Shown piece after piece: positions 35,974-49,600 of a stretch of 64,000 nucleotides of DNA. The translations under genes and the position numbers were made by a program. Within the stretch, counting starts at the first letter, position 1; each line of letters begins with the position of its first letter. Source of the stretch: Nymphaea colorata (taxonomy: Eukaryota; Streptophyta; Magnoliopsida; Nymphaeales; Nymphaeaceae). The notes beneath the pieces are model-generated. The model saw only the letters and a program-made list of their open reading frames with translations. It was not told the DNA's origin and did not search any database. The stretch is taken from the NCBI RefSeq assembly GCF_008831285.2, contig NC_045142.1:4099501-4163500 (forward strand), read 5' to 3'.

Positions 35974-36104
35974 TCAAATGGAAGAACAAATTCAAAAACG
36001 TGAAGGGCCATGAATCTTTGTGGGCTCTTTCAATATCTAACGATTATCGATCCCCTTGATTCCTTTTCTTCATCTAAATCTTGTTTTGTAATTTGTGCTG
36101 ATCT

Positions 36105-36110
36105 AATAAA
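36105..36110 (+). other. Candidate poly(A) signal of the Ole e 1-like gene
   Basis: AATAAA lies 132 bases after the stop codon, followed by an A-rich stretch. Confidence 0.45.
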
Positions 36111-36729
36111 CAAAAAAAATGTTATCGATGCCGATGCTTCCTGGTTCAATGCTGCTAATGCTTTGATCCAATTTCAGCAAATGACATGAGCAGAGGTTTT
36201 ATTTACTTTTTTTTTTTCTTTTGTTAACGGACAAAGAAGTATAACACATGCTCCTGTGGCAGAAACACGGTTGAACTTGTTTAATTTATGTACTTGTTTT
36301 ATCTTGTTGGTGTTTTCCGGCAAGATTTTGCAAATTTGTCTCTCATTTTCGATCCTTGTATCTAAAGTTATGAACAAGGGGCTTGAAAACCTTGTGTTTG
36401 ATATGCTTTTCATATGTATCACGCTTTAATTCTAGCTTACTCCGGCGAACTCCAGCCATGGGGTCTCTCTCTCTGCCCAGCCGTTTGAACATAATATGAG
36501 AAAAGTATTTTTTTTCAATAGACTCCAATTTCTTTTGAGTGATTTTTTAGCATTAATAAAGAAGAAACATTGACAATAAAAAAAAAAGTTATTTTGTTTT
36601 TATTTTCAGTTGGGAGAAGCACTCAGAGTTGACAGACTTCGTCGCTTGCCATGGCTTAAAACCTTCAAGGCTATTCCTTTAACCCTTAATCTTGACATGT
36701 GTCGGCTTTTTTTGCGAGAAGTAAGTGCC

Positions 36730-36780
36730 CGTGAAATTTGAACCAACAACTAGCTGCCTACCCAACCAATTACACAAGAA
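36730..36780 (-). repeat. tRNA-derived SINE-like sequence with box A and box B
   Basis: Reverse complemented: TGTGTAATTGGTTGGGTAGG (box A-like), then GCAGCTAGTTG, then TTGGTTCAAATTTC (close to the box B consensus GGTTCRANNCC). Box spacing is about 30 bp, as in a tRNA. It has no tRNA cloverleaf, so it is better read as a SINE promoter than a tRNA gene. Confidence 0.5.
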
Positions 36781-37316
36781 TGTTCGAGGCAAAACTAAGC
36801 AATTAGGTCTTGGCTAAATACATGTTGACAGATGTAGCTCTCGGCCATGATACCTCGCTGTCATTGGAAATTGGCGTCTACTCAAGGGCGTAGATAGGTG
36901 GGGGATCTGTGGGGCATCTGCCCCACGGAGCTCAATCTGAAACTTTGAATTTCCATGTTGGATTTCGGTAGACATGGGTCCAGTTTTATTTGACCCAAGT
37001 CACTGTCCCAAGGCCAATTGAGAATTTATAAATTATTATTTAGTGTCTCACGGAAAAAAATTTCTAGCTCTCCATTTGCATCTACTACCATGGACAGCCT
37101 ACAAGAAATACAAGAAATTGGTGTTTACTGCAACCATGGCCAGCCCTAGAGAGAGATGGCTAGCTGACAAGAAAAATAGAAAGAGAGAGAGAGAATACCT
37201 TTAATAAGAGCAGGTGAGGGTGCTAATAGGCATTAAAAAAAAATCAGCCGACAAAAAGTTCTAACACAGAAGCATTTTACATTTTTTTTTGTCAAATCCA
37301 TTTTTTATACAATTGT

Positions 37317-37400
37317 TTCAAGGGGTGTAGCGCAACTAGGTGGTAACTGGTAAGGTGGTTCATGCTCAAGGGATCCAATGCTTGAATTTTATGATCGTTA
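37317..37400 (+). repeat. tRNA-derived SINE-like sequence
   Basis: TTTCAAGGGGTGTAGCGCAA, then CTAGGTGGTAAC, is a box A-like head matching the others in this window. GGGATCCAATGCTTGAA about 50 bp later is the region where box B would be expected. The match is degenerate. Confidence 0.45.
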
Positions 37401-39536
37401 TCACGTTCCAGTGTGTTATTCTTTTTTGTTGCAAATAGTGGCAAACACAACATTAGAATTGAAGGACTTGCAGTAGGCTCACCCAAACCTCGAAACAAGC
37501 CAAAATCTTAGAGGTACAAGGGTACAACCTTAGCTGTTTTTCGTTGTATTTTTTTATAAAAATAATAAAGATTAAAAAAAAAAGTAAGGGTCAGATATAA
37601 CATTAAGATGTGTTTGACGCACCCAAAAAAAGTATAAAGAAAACCTTTTGCTAGGCACATTACATGCATTCCTAACAATTTGAGGTCACCTTTGAAAGCT
37701 CCCCAAGCATATTGCCACACTTTGTAAATAATTGAGAAGTTGTTGGTAGCTCAAAACAAAAATGGGCCTGTTGATCTTAGAAAGAGAAAAAGTGCACATG
37801 CCCAGACCACAAGGGAAACACATGCCTCATATTTTTCTAAGGATAAAGTGACTTTTTTTTTTCCTTTTTTTCTAACATTACAGTCGACTCCAACATATAG
37901 ATCTTTTTATTAACTACAAAAAAATATAGTTGTGCTTTAATAATAATTAAAAATTATTTAACAATAATTTAAAACTAAGTGCGTAATTTTTTAATTATGA
38001 TCAAGTCATTATGTGTATTTAAATGTATGCCAAAATCACGTTTCTACAAAAGAAAAGATTCTGCTGGCTCATGCAAAAAGAGGAAACCAGTGTAGTTGGA
38101 GGAAAACAACACATGCCTAATCATCTACACCAGGAATGTACTTGGACGGAAAGGCAGTTACGTTCATCGTGCAGGCATGTGAAGGGAGAGCTCTTCAACT
38201 TCTATAAGATAATGTTAAAATATTGAAATTTCATTCAAGCCCAATCTTTTAGCAATATATTTCTTTTCCGATGTTGTTTTTTTTATATAACTGAATACTT
38301 CCGTTGAACATTGATAAATTGTGTGCTCACATTAAAGCTGACGTATTTTTATCCCTTGTTTAATAAAACTAAGTACTTGTTAGATGGTCGAGTGAATCTG
38401 AAAAGCCATAATCACTATCTAATTTTTCTAATATATATGTATATATATAAAAGCTTTGGGTTCATGTAGCCATTCTACCTTACACATGCACATAATTGAG
38501 TTTAACAAAATATATATTTTATTAATAAATAAATATACTGCTATTATGCTAAAACCTGCATATGGAACATCTATGCATCGTTAAATGAATATACAAAATT
38601 CTATTGTGGTAGTGAAACTTTATTTCATCATACATAAAACTTCTAAATTCCATCAAACATGCAGTTAAACTCCTAAGAGATTTTGGTGAATCTGACATTT
38701 AAATACCAACAATAAAGGTGCACCTAAATAGTGCCAGTTTCTAATACCACCTGTATGCATGTCAAAATTTTATGTTTGTTGAGGCACTCAGTTAATACTT
38801 TTAGTTTCATTAAGGTACTTACATGTATAATAATCAAATATATCAAAACATTAATATATATATTAAATTAATTTTATAAGATTGGTGTGGGCAACTGCCC
38901 ACACTTACCACCATCTGGCTATGCCAAAGTTCAATTAGCAAAGTAAAGTTCCAGTATTCAAACACTATGGCAGTGCTGAGTGTGGAACTTTTTGTTCAAC
39001 CCCAACAAAGGCTGTTATTAAATGCATGGTATTTTAATGCCATGCATTCAATGGCCTCTTTGGGAGAATAATGGGTGCATGGACACGTGGACAATGATAC
39101 ATTCCGCCTTCATCTTTACGTACGCTTGCGTTGTGTTGGAGAAAACTTTTAATTCGGTCCACCATTTTAGTCGTAATCTCATGAAAGCGACTCACTACGG
39201 AAAGATTCTTTTGTAACATGAAAATAAAAATTTACCTTTCTTGTTACTTCTTAACTCACATTGGAAAAGAGAAGCTCAAAACTATCTGCTTTTTTTTTTT
39301 TTTTGAGGTAGCTCTGATTACTGGTGTCTCTTGAATATCCAAGGCTGTCAGTTTAAAAAAAGTTACAAAATAGAAAAATATATTAAAAAACAAGAATTAA
39401 AAATCAAAATGTATTTAAAAATGATTCAAAGTGAGACGCGGGCCCCCAAAGTGGCACTAAACCGAATCAGCTGATTAAGATAACACTGCTAATTAATATG
39501 TTTACAAAGCAAGAAGATGAGAAAATTCGATATGTA

Positions 39537-39630
39537 AAGTGAACAAACACTTTCTCAAAATTAGAGGGTATTGGGAGTAAGTATAACTTCTTGTCAATAT
39601 AAAATAACACCCTAATTTTGAGATTCACTT
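39537..39630. repeat. Inverted repeat able to form a hairpin
   Basis: The left arm has AAGTGAAC, then CTCAAAATTAGAGGGTATT. The right arm, reversed, reads AAGTGAAT, then CTCAAAATTAGGGTGTTATT. The arms differ mainly by a 9-base insertion on the left. It may be a remnant of a small transposon. Confidence 0.55.
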
Positions 39631-40388
39631 ATTTACTCAGTTGAAGTGAACAAATTCTCACTCTGAAACAATGCCTCTTTTACCCAAGTGCACCTTAAAA
39701 CTAAAAAGCGTTCATCTTTTCTGATACAAAGTTTGCTGAATTTTTTGTGAGCAGGATAAGTATTTTATCTTATTGTTTAAAAAAAACACCCACTCTGTCA
39801 TGACTTGCTTTCAGTGCATCGAAATGCCGCCCTACCCACGTGCTTCAACTTGCATATCAGTAGCCTTCGTAATTAAGATTCCTTTGTTAATTAAAAAGGG
39901 ATGAAAGAATACAAACAAACCAACCAATAGAATGCAAATAAATCAATGAAACAGTTGTCTTTTAAACCAAGAGAACTATTTTGCTTTCAAATTAAGTTAA
40001 AAGTAAACCAAAGGGCTACAAAGGAATACAAAATGATAAAAATTTCATATTTAACCACAAGGGTTTTACCACATCAGCAATATCACCTATCAAGATACAA
40101 AACTTCTTGAAAGTTAGAGTGCTAGTTCACACTACTGCTGAGTCTATCAATTCTTCTTTGAAGCATGGCAAAAATATCAGCAGAGGGCACTCTAATAAAA
40201 ATTCCAATATCTAAATATAAAGCATTAGCGAACATGCTTATCCAAAAGTCGAAAAAAATAATTATCAGGTACGTCAAAAAATTAGGGGAGTTTATAGGTA
40301 GCTTTTCAAATTAGGATGAAATGATGGGCTGAGTTGGTTTATTATCCCGCGAGTTTCCCATTCGTCCATACGGCACCTTGAAAGCGGA

Positions 40389-40419
40389 ATGCGACGGGCC
40401 ACTGATTGCTTGGCAAAAA

Positions 40420-40457
<38 letters not shown>

Positions 40458-40850
40458 GGCGATGGAAATTTCCTACGCCTCCTCAAGCGCGAAGGATTTC
40501 GCGGCCGGCGGCAGCGGAAGCGGTGGTGGTGGCAGGCAGGTGAAGGTCATTCCGCTTCGCCACCCCGACCCTTCCTCTGCTTCCTCTTCCTTGCTCTCTT
40601 CTCTCGTCTCTTTACTCGCCTTCCTGCTGCCGCCGAGGTGGCGTACCAAGTTCAAGCAGATGACGCTCCTCCAGTGGATGGAGGTCCTTATCCCCTGCAT
40701 TCGGTGGATCCGTACCTACAAATGGCGGGAGTACCTCCAGGTCGACCTCATGGCAGGGCTCACCGTCGGGATTATGCTCGTCCCTCAGGTTTCTCTCTTT
40801 CTTTTAATTGGTTCCCTCTTCCTCATTCTCTTTTTGCTTCTTCTTTGTGA
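40389..40850 (+). promoter_or_regulatory. Upstream ATG with overlapping frame at the SULTR4 start
   Basis: ATG at 40389 opens a frame that passes through the GA array and overlaps the main start at 40462 in another frame. It is relevant only if the mRNA starts upstream of 40389, which the sequence does not show. The frame has no family resemblance and should be viewed as a possible uORF, not a protein gene. The end given is the genomic stop; in the spliced mRNA the frame would continue into exon 2. Confidence 0.35.
40422..40456. repeat. (GA)n microsatellite in the SULTR4 leader
   Basis: About 17 GA units end 6 bases before the SULTR4 start codon. GA arrays in plant leaders are bound by BBR/BPC proteins. 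The array lies between an upstream ATG at 40389 and the main ATG, so its length sets their relative frame. Confidence 0.9.
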
Positions 40851-43528
40851 TTAATCTGTTCTTCGTTCTTCATGAATCTATTTTCTCCTTGTTTTTGCAC
40901 CATCTTGGGTTGGTTCACGTTTACTGGATCCGGAGTTTGGCCTCTTTATTTCAATTAATATGTTTGTTTTATTTTAACTGACGCGACTTGGTTGTTCCAT
41001 TTATTTCTCTTTTCATGATTTTTTTGGTAGTTTATGATGTCGGTATTTTTTTGACCTCTAAATTTTGCTTATTTGAGAGCAGTCTTTTCAAGTAGTGCCT
41101 TGATAGTCTTGTTCTTGCTGAAGATGCGGATTTTGGGGTGTGGTGAATATTGGTTTGGTTAGTGGTCAGATGAAAACATCTTATAGAAGTATTGGATGCT
41201 TATAGTGCTGGTGATAACAGTGCCGATTTTTGCGTAAGATCATTTTGCTGGAATGGTTGACACGTGGAAGGCTATAAATGACAAATCACTACAGGTGGAA
41301 AGTGTGGTTCAATAGGTGGAAGCAGTAAAAGATGAATTACTTGATTATGGAGAGGCGGGGTTTCAAGAATGAAACTTCATAGAGAACAAAAACAAAATCT
41401 AGCAGAACAATATGGAATTGTGGTTTTGGTAAGAGACGACTGATTGTGTTGGTTGGCAAACTAAGCCCAGTAAAATTTTGTTCAACATGAGAAGGGAACG
41501 TCTTATGGAAATCAAATAAATTAACACCAAGTCATGATTGACAAAAGAGTGGGTGTTATACAGCATGATGAGATCTGGTTATTTCAGCTATGATTCTTCG
41601 ACTTGCCAAATCAGATAATTTTCTACCATTAAGGATTTTAGTTTTACTGTCTGACTACACAGATTACTCTCCCAATCATTTCGATTGAGATCCTAGCTCC
41701 ACATGAAAATTATGCAGACAACCGTAGAAAGCGCTGAGAGCCAAGTTGAAGTTCATTATGGCATTCCATCTCCTCACAGATGAATTAGTTGGAAAGAATT
41801 ATGCAAACATAAAGAACGAGAGATAGTTACTCTTCTGAGTTTTTAAACTCAAAACTGGTGAGATGTTTCTGAACAAATGGAAACACAGTGGAAAATTTTC
41901 TGGGAATTTGTTGAATAAAAATATCAGAAGTTAAATGAAGTCCAAACGAACAAGATTTGGAATTATGCCTATTGATAAAGAGAAGATTGAGCCTGAAAGC
42001 ATGAAAAACGAGGAAGTATTGGGGGGAAAGCAGAAAACCATGAACAGATTTAGATGCACGTGATTGTTGTGGAATTTCAGGTTGCCAGTAAATGGTGTCA
42101 ACATTGTCACTTATTGCCTTAAGCAATTTGTTTGTTTTGAAATAGGAACACTTTGGGTCAATGATTCAATACATCTACCGAACCATTAGACTGCACTCTC
42201 TCTCTTATATTTATATCCAGGTTCAAGCATAGAGCCTCCACTATTAGAAATTTGCTGTATTATTTGGTTTCACAATTAGTTGCATGAAGCTTATTTGGTT
42301 TCACAAATTTGTTGGGTAAAGACACTCGAACTTTCTTATCCTTCGTTTTCTTGAATTTCTTCCCATCATCTCTTCCTCTTAGTGTATTCAATATTAGTTT
42401 TTTATTTCATTTACCTTCCTTCTATTCTATTTTTTACCTTTCATACTAGTGGAATAATAGGAGATGCTTAGGTATGAAAATCACATACTGAATTATAGAC
42501 CAGATTGGTCTGTCCGCTGCTGCCTCTGTGCATGTTGATTAATCTGCTATTGGGGTATCCAACAACAGCTGTGGGAGAAAAGCAGTCAAGGTATCTGCCT
42601 AGTTAGGGCTTTGTTTGTAGACTGTCCTTCAGACTACTATTGCTTCTATTATCTTTTTCTGGATGCCAAGGGCTGCCTGTCTACATGTTTGCTATGCTTG
42701 CTTTTGCCTATTTGGATTTTGGAGACTACTGCCTCCTTTGTTATGGCACTTTTCCTATTGGTAATATGGTAAGTTGAATCTTCCTCCTTTAGCTTTTGTT
42801 TAGCTAGCGTGGAGCTTGGTGCCTTAATGAATTTGTGCATGAGAGGATGATTTGACATGATCATAGTCATAATGCTCTAGGTAACACATGGTACAGTGGC
42901 CCAGCTACATTGTGATTTTGCAAGGTAGAGCTACCTCCTTGAACTTTTTGGACATTCAGATTGTGCTTTTGCAGAAAACAAGATCACCAATAAAAACTGA
43001 TGTGCTGCAAAGGATGAAGTTCCTTCCACACATTATATAAAGTATAAACACCTAAATTGCATCATCAATCTTTAAATGAGGGACAGAGCCAATGGGGCCT
43101 TGGACCCTTCTTTGAAAATTCCATTTTTACTATACACTTTTTTCAAAAGTACATTTACACCACTACCACTTTTAAAACCTTAATAGAACAATAATCACCC
43201 TCCTTAAAAATTTTAATAAAATACATATCAACCCTCACATAAATCTTATTGCTCCTTCCTTGTTTGAGGCTATCAAGCAATGTCCAACCTTATGCTTGCC
43301 TAGAATGTTATGACTCCTCTAAGGAGGAGAGAATTGGAAAATAATCCTATCTTGGGCTCTTATACTTAGTTGTCAAAATCCTGACCAGCCAGCCTACTAG
43401 TCTGACTAGTCTGTAAGAGTCAGTTATCTAACAACCTGTGTTTCAAACTAGCGAGTAGTTGCTTGAACTGGTCAATTAGTCAGCCTAGTCATTGTTTAAC
43501 CAACAACCACCTAACTTATATATATCTA

Positions 43529-43610
<82 letters not shown>

Positions 43611-46600
43611 GTTTGTGTGTGTGTGTGTGTGCATTCTTTGTATGAATATATATATTTCCGTACTTATGTTCATACAAAAATGTATGCATAAATATTTGCA
43701 TTTATTTATTTATAGTCAATTGGCTTGATTCGAGTCGGATTGACTAGTTAGGCTATGATTGTTCTGATAATCTAATATAATACAAGTATTATATAATTCA
43801 TGTTACATAATATATTTGAATGTCTTATACAGCTTAATATATATGCTCAATCTGTGGAAAACATCTATTGTATATATTGTAAATGTACATATTAATAACT
43901 TAACAGTCAACAATCAAGTTCCATAACAACAAAATGTAAAGTTTATATCATTGAAGATTTTAAAAACTGCAAATCAATACAATAAGTTGCTACCTCAAAT
44001 GTTCACTTTCATAAATGAAAAAGAAAAAGCCTAGTGAAGAAGTCTGAACTTCACATGAATGGGCTTCTGCTTCTTTAAATAGCCAATTTCCATGTTTAAT
44101 GAAGAGCAGAAACTTCCTTTTCTGCTTCTACAATCAGCATTGGCAATTAACAAACTTGCCAGTTTTCAAGTTTATTTAATGCTTATTAAATATAATAATC
44201 GAACCTGATTATGGTTTTTCACCTTCTATGGACTAGGCACATGCATGCCTAGTCCCATATAGGTGCGCCTAGGTGTGAGCCTAGGCTCACACCCACCTGC
44301 CATCGCCTAGGTGGTGGACTTAGGTGATGAAAGTGGAGTTGCGAGTAACCGATGCCTAGGCATGCACCTGGGCACCCCCTTAACAACATAGCTAGTCCTC
44401 ACTCTCAAATAGTCCTAATTAGCCTTTTCAGTGTCTTCAGTAACCTGTGACCGGCTTTTGATTTTGACAACTTAGTTCTCGTGCAAGTGCAACTGAGTGC
44501 CTTAACTTATTGCATTTTTTTGTATAGAAGATGACTTGGAAGATAACATTTAGTCAAAATTCAACATTCAAACCTAGGGTCCAACATGTGAGAATGCTTG
44601 TTCCTTGAAGGGGATTGATAGTAAAATCATATATTGAAATCCATCTGATCTTGCTCTTGAATTGATTTTAGGTTGAGCCATTACAAAAAATTGGTTCAAA
44701 ATGGTTGGCTCAAAATGAACAAGAAAATGAATCACTTGTCCTAAAGTTGGTTGTTGATGATGCTATATAGTTGCCATTTTCTTGTTAAATAAGTTTACAT
44801 AGTTCAGGGCCTTATTGGCGTGCATATTCTCAAGTAAAAGAAAGCATGCACAGGTAAAATAATTTCTTTTGGATCATCTGCTATTAGAGATTGCCACACC
44901 TCTATCAGTTGAAATACATTATTTTTTCTAATGTATCATCCTTCATTGATCATTCATATTAGAAAATTAGAAATGATCTTTAATCGTTTGCCCTTTCCCT
45001 ATCATCTATTTCCATTCCCATTTTTTTTTGTATCATATATTACCATTCACATTATTTTTTTTTGTGCAAGATTTCCACCTCGATAGGTCTATCCTTAACA
45101 AATGCTAACAGTTGACGTTTTTTTCTTGGTTTTCTAGTCTGATTGTAGTTTTGTCGAGATGTGCATCTATAAGAATCAGCAATGAGCTTTGGGCAATGCA
45201 GGAATTATCTGTCATCATTTCTGATTGTTTACATGTTCTTCTCATCTATGGGCAGGCAATGTCATATGCAAAATTAGCTGGACTGCAACCAATTTATGGG
45301 CTTTGTAAGTATACCATCCTGGGTTTCTTACGTTTATTTGACAGATCATATCCTTCAAAAAATATTATGGATGCTTTATTTTAAAATTATTTGGCAACTG
45401 TTTTCATTGATATTAAACGTTTACACAAATTTACTTTCATTTTTCAACCATTATGCAGTGCCTTTATTATACATGTTCTGTTTTAAAAAATCTAACACTC
45501 ACCTTGCCTCCAGATTCTGGTTTTGTACCTATTTTTATTTATGCAATATTTGGCTCATCAAGACAACTGGCAATCGGTCCTGTGGCATTGGTTTCTCTTT
45601 TGGTTTCAAATGTTCTGGCTGGCATTGCTGATACCAGTAGTGAACTATATACAGAACTTGCTATATTGCTGGCACTCATGGTTGGCGTATTGGAATGTAT
45701 AATGGGATTTCTTAGGTACAGTCTTCCACTCTTTCTCTTTCTTAAGTTTCAAAAAGCTTACAAGATTCCTATCATAGTCCAGATTGCTGTAAGCTATTTC
45801 TCCCTCTTCCTTCACTATGAATTTTGCTGTCTAGACATATAATGGCCGCAATTCTCTTACAGATTGGGTTGGATTATTCGCTTCATCAGCCATTCAGTTA
45901 TTTCAGGTTTCACAACTGCTTCCGCCATAGTCATTTCTCTATCGCAAGCTAAATATTTCTTGGGTTATAGTATAGTTCGCTCTAGTAAGATCATACCACT
46001 GATTAAAAGTATAGTTGCTGGAGCTAGTCAGGTTAGAATCACATACTCATTTGTGTGTTCTGTCTTTTTTTTTTCTCTTTCCATCTTTGTTTTCAATTCC
46101 TGTATCTGCGTGTTGCTTGTCAATAAAGTGTTATAGCTGTTTAATTCTATTATTTTCGCTAGGAAGGAATCTTGTTTCCAACCTTGAATCAGAAGCAGAT
46201 GGCTTATGTAGCATATAAGAAGTCTTTTTTTATAAGTCAATGAGGCCTACACTAATAAACTTTTGTAGGGGTAGCATTCCTAACTTGAGTTGAGGTGAGT
46301 TCAGATTAGACAAAAACGCATGCAAGTAACAAGGACATTGTTGTGGTAGTTCAATGAAAAGAAACATTCTTAAGGGAGAATATGCGAAAAATCATCCTCT
46401 AAAAGAACAACAATTTTGGCTGCAGTTGGTAAGTCTTTGGAAGTACCAAATACTAAGATATGGTTTGCTTGCAAAATGAATCAATGACGGATTTTGCCTA
46501 TATAGTAAAGAGTAGTGGAAGGCAATGAAAGGTGACAGTTCCATGTAAAATGGTCTTTTGGCTCCATTCGATGTTTAATTCCCATCTTTATAATCTTATT

Positions 46601-49600
46601 TGTCTTTGCTTAGTGGGTTTCGCTGTTTGGTGGCCATATTACTCTCCTGACTTACTCTCATTTTGTAGTTCTCGTGGCCCCCCTTTGTGATGGGATCTAT
46701 CATTCTCGCAGTTCTCCTTGTGATGAAGCACTTGGTATGAACTTGTGATTTGTCATGTAAAGCCCAAGCCCTTCCCAGTTCCAGATTTATTGCCACACTT
46801 TTTATTGTTCTTTCAAAGATTCCATTACAAGATTAACTACATAGGTGGATTATCTGTTTGCAGGGAAAAACCAAGAAAAAGTTGCGGTTTCTAAGGGCAG
46901 CAGGCCCGCTTACTGCAGTTGTCTCTGGTACAGTTTTTGTGAAAGTGTTTCATCCATCATCAATTTCCGTGGTAAGGAATTGTCTGTTATTTTGAAATCC
47001 TGAATAGTTTCCTTTTTGGTGTTTATGTGGCTGCAATATGCACCCATACAAATAGGCAGCATAGCCGCAGAAAATATGTTTTTTTCGAAAAAGGTGTTTA
47101 AAACGTCAAAAACTGGACAGACAAAAAAAGCAGGAAAAAACATGTTTTTTGAAAAAAACTCCAAAAATGAGAAAAAACACATTTATTCGCATTTTTTTCG
47201 TATTTTTCATGTTTTTTTAAAATTTTTTAATTACTAGATATTTGTTTTCACATTTTTCGCATTTTGTTGTTTAGGATTTTGGCCACCTTTCTCTTTGTTG
47301 CTGAAAGATTAATTGTTTTAAATTTTGTCTATATTTTCCTTTTTTTTTCTGTAAAAAACAACCATGCTGTTTTATACCCGAGAACAACCTCGCTGTTTAA
47401 AACCCGAAAACTATTTTTGTGGCTATAGTAGGAAATTATATATATAGTTGGCAGCTTATTTTAATGTTAACAAGATCGTGACCTGCAATTGGCTGAGTCT
47501 TGTCTTTTCCTCCTGCCCCATACTATCTTCTTTGCTATTCTCAATCACTGGCTTGTATCCTCTTAGTATTTCATTTTAACCAGATTGTTCATTAGTGTGT
47601 CCTAGGACATAAAAGATTTGATTACTTGGCTACTCACTCTGTATGTCCATGTTACTGGACCTAGTTTAATGTAAACATAATTTTTTAACGAGCAGATAAT
47701 GATATTGTTTTCGAGTTACAGTTGCTTTATTCATTTAGCTATATCTGATTTCACCATACTTTTTCACGTTGATTTGATACTAAACCTTATAGTGGGTGAT
47801 GGATAACCATGATACCTTGATGTTAAAGGCCTACAAATGATCTAAAAAATTCATCTTTATTCTAGCCAATAATACTCCTTTTAGCAGGGTCTAGCTGTTC
47901 GTTGACATGAATTCAGCTTATATGCAGGTAGGTGAGATCCCACAAGGCCTTCCAAAATTTTCTGTACCTAAGGAGTTTGGTTATTTGAAGAGTTTGATAC
48001 CGACAGCATTTCTAATCACTGGTGTAGCTATATTGGTAAGATGCAATAAGTTGTAGAAGCTGCTAATAGTGACCATCTACACGTTGATTTTCACAAATAA
48101 CACTTATATGTCTTGAAATTTAAGGAATCTGTGGGGATTGCTAAAGCATTGGCAGCAAAAAATGGATATGAGCTGGACTCAAACCAAGAGGTGAAACCAA
48201 AAGAAATGTTAGATACTTACGCAATATGGATGAGAATTCCTTTCTTTTGTACAAACTTTCTCTTTGTTTTCTTTGCAATGTGGCCAAAAGATTTACGTGA
48301 AAATATTTGATGCAAAAAGTCTTGTTCATGTGACAGCAATATATTGGATCTGTTGAGGCTGAATCACCGATAGCTTGTACATTCTTTACTTCAAGCAGAT
48401 AAAAATCAAAAGGCTAGCTTTGTTTTAACCATTTATTGGTCATTTAAGCATGTTAAAAGCAGCTTATTCTTTTCATTGAGATGATTGATTTGAGCTGTAT
48501 TCTGCTGTAGAAATGTTATCTTTATGTAGGTAACTCATCTTATTGCCTATTATTTCAAATTGATCCTTGACATTATTGTAGTGACGTAGTCTTGTAGCAT
48601 AGCCCCAATTAAGTAATTCTACAGCTTTTTTCTATAACTAATTATCTAAGGACTTAGAATTTTTTTGCCATATCCTTATGACATGGTTAGATGCCTCTAA
48701 TAGCTGGTTAAAACAAATCAGGTTGTTTAATTATGGAACTCATCATGAGGTTTCTGTTGTTCATAATTTCATAGATAATCAACATAAATTTCTGTTAGAT
48801 TCAAATAAGATTTGACTAGAAGCCTTTAAACCCTCAACTTTTATTTTGACTTTCTTTTGTTCTTTCTGAGGAGTCATGGTTGGCCATATTCAAGCATTCT
48901 TTTGTTCATAGAAAGACTGGCTGATGCAAAGGTAAAATGTGGCTGGTGCAGAAAAAGACAAAATTTTCGTAGCGAGTAAGGTCCTCTCCAGTAAGGCCTG
49001 TGGCAGGAATGCTTTTTATTGTCATCACCACATTAATAATTTAATTGAGGTGAATTTGGTTGCTCTACATGCCTGTTTCATTATGCACATGAGCAGCCAA
49101 TGTAGTGAGCAGAAATCTAGATAAGAAGAGATAAGAAGTAATGTTTTGAACATTGTTTCATAAATTCATACTTTAGTGCTGAAATGAGAAATAAAGACCC
49201 ATGTGCATGTTTGTGGGTTTGCGGCTCTCCGTGCATGTATGTGTGTGTGCTCATTCTTTGATATATGTATGTTTTTGGATAATGTTTTGAAAATTATTAT
49301 GATACTGTTAACTCTCTCCGGCATGCTAATAACACCTGCATAGTCTCTAAATATAGCAGATATTGGTCGTTGCTTCTGTCTGGGCAGAGGGGAAGTACCT
49401 TTGAATTTTGTTTATATGCTGAAGCAATAAGTTGCAATTAACTGGGATGATTAGACTACATTACTAGAAGAGGGTCTGCAATGAAAATTGCTATGCATCT
49501 TTGTTATTTATAACATGTTCAACGTTAAACCCCTAAGTTTAATATTTTTTGTTGTTTTAAATTTTAAAATTGGAACTATATTAGTTTACTAAATTTAACA

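Larger units (their letters stand above)
35974..40461. other. Intergenic region between Ole e 1-like and SULTR4 genes
   Basis: 4.5 kb with no supported gene. It holds two SINE-like sequences (36730, 37317) and a short inverted repeat (39537-39630). Two TE-tail-like phrases also occur, GGGGCATCTGCCCCAC near 36910 and GGGCAACTGCCCACAC near 38890; each is a small palindrome. The final 70 bases carry the GA array of the SULTR4 leader. Confidence 0.6.
40789..45255 (+). other. Intron 1 of SULTR4
   Basis: 4.5-kb first intron, donor GTTTCTC, acceptor TATGGGCAG. It holds a (TATC)n(TA)n(GT)n microsatellite (43519-43631) and a CCTAGG-rich repeat (44228-44390). No exon is seen inside. Confidence 0.8.

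Noticed and set aside
43463..43728. Ile/Tyr-rich open frames over the 43.5-kb microsatellite
   Set aside because: They translate the TA and TATC repeats. The same applies at 20.4, 23.2, 58.9 and 60.8 kb.
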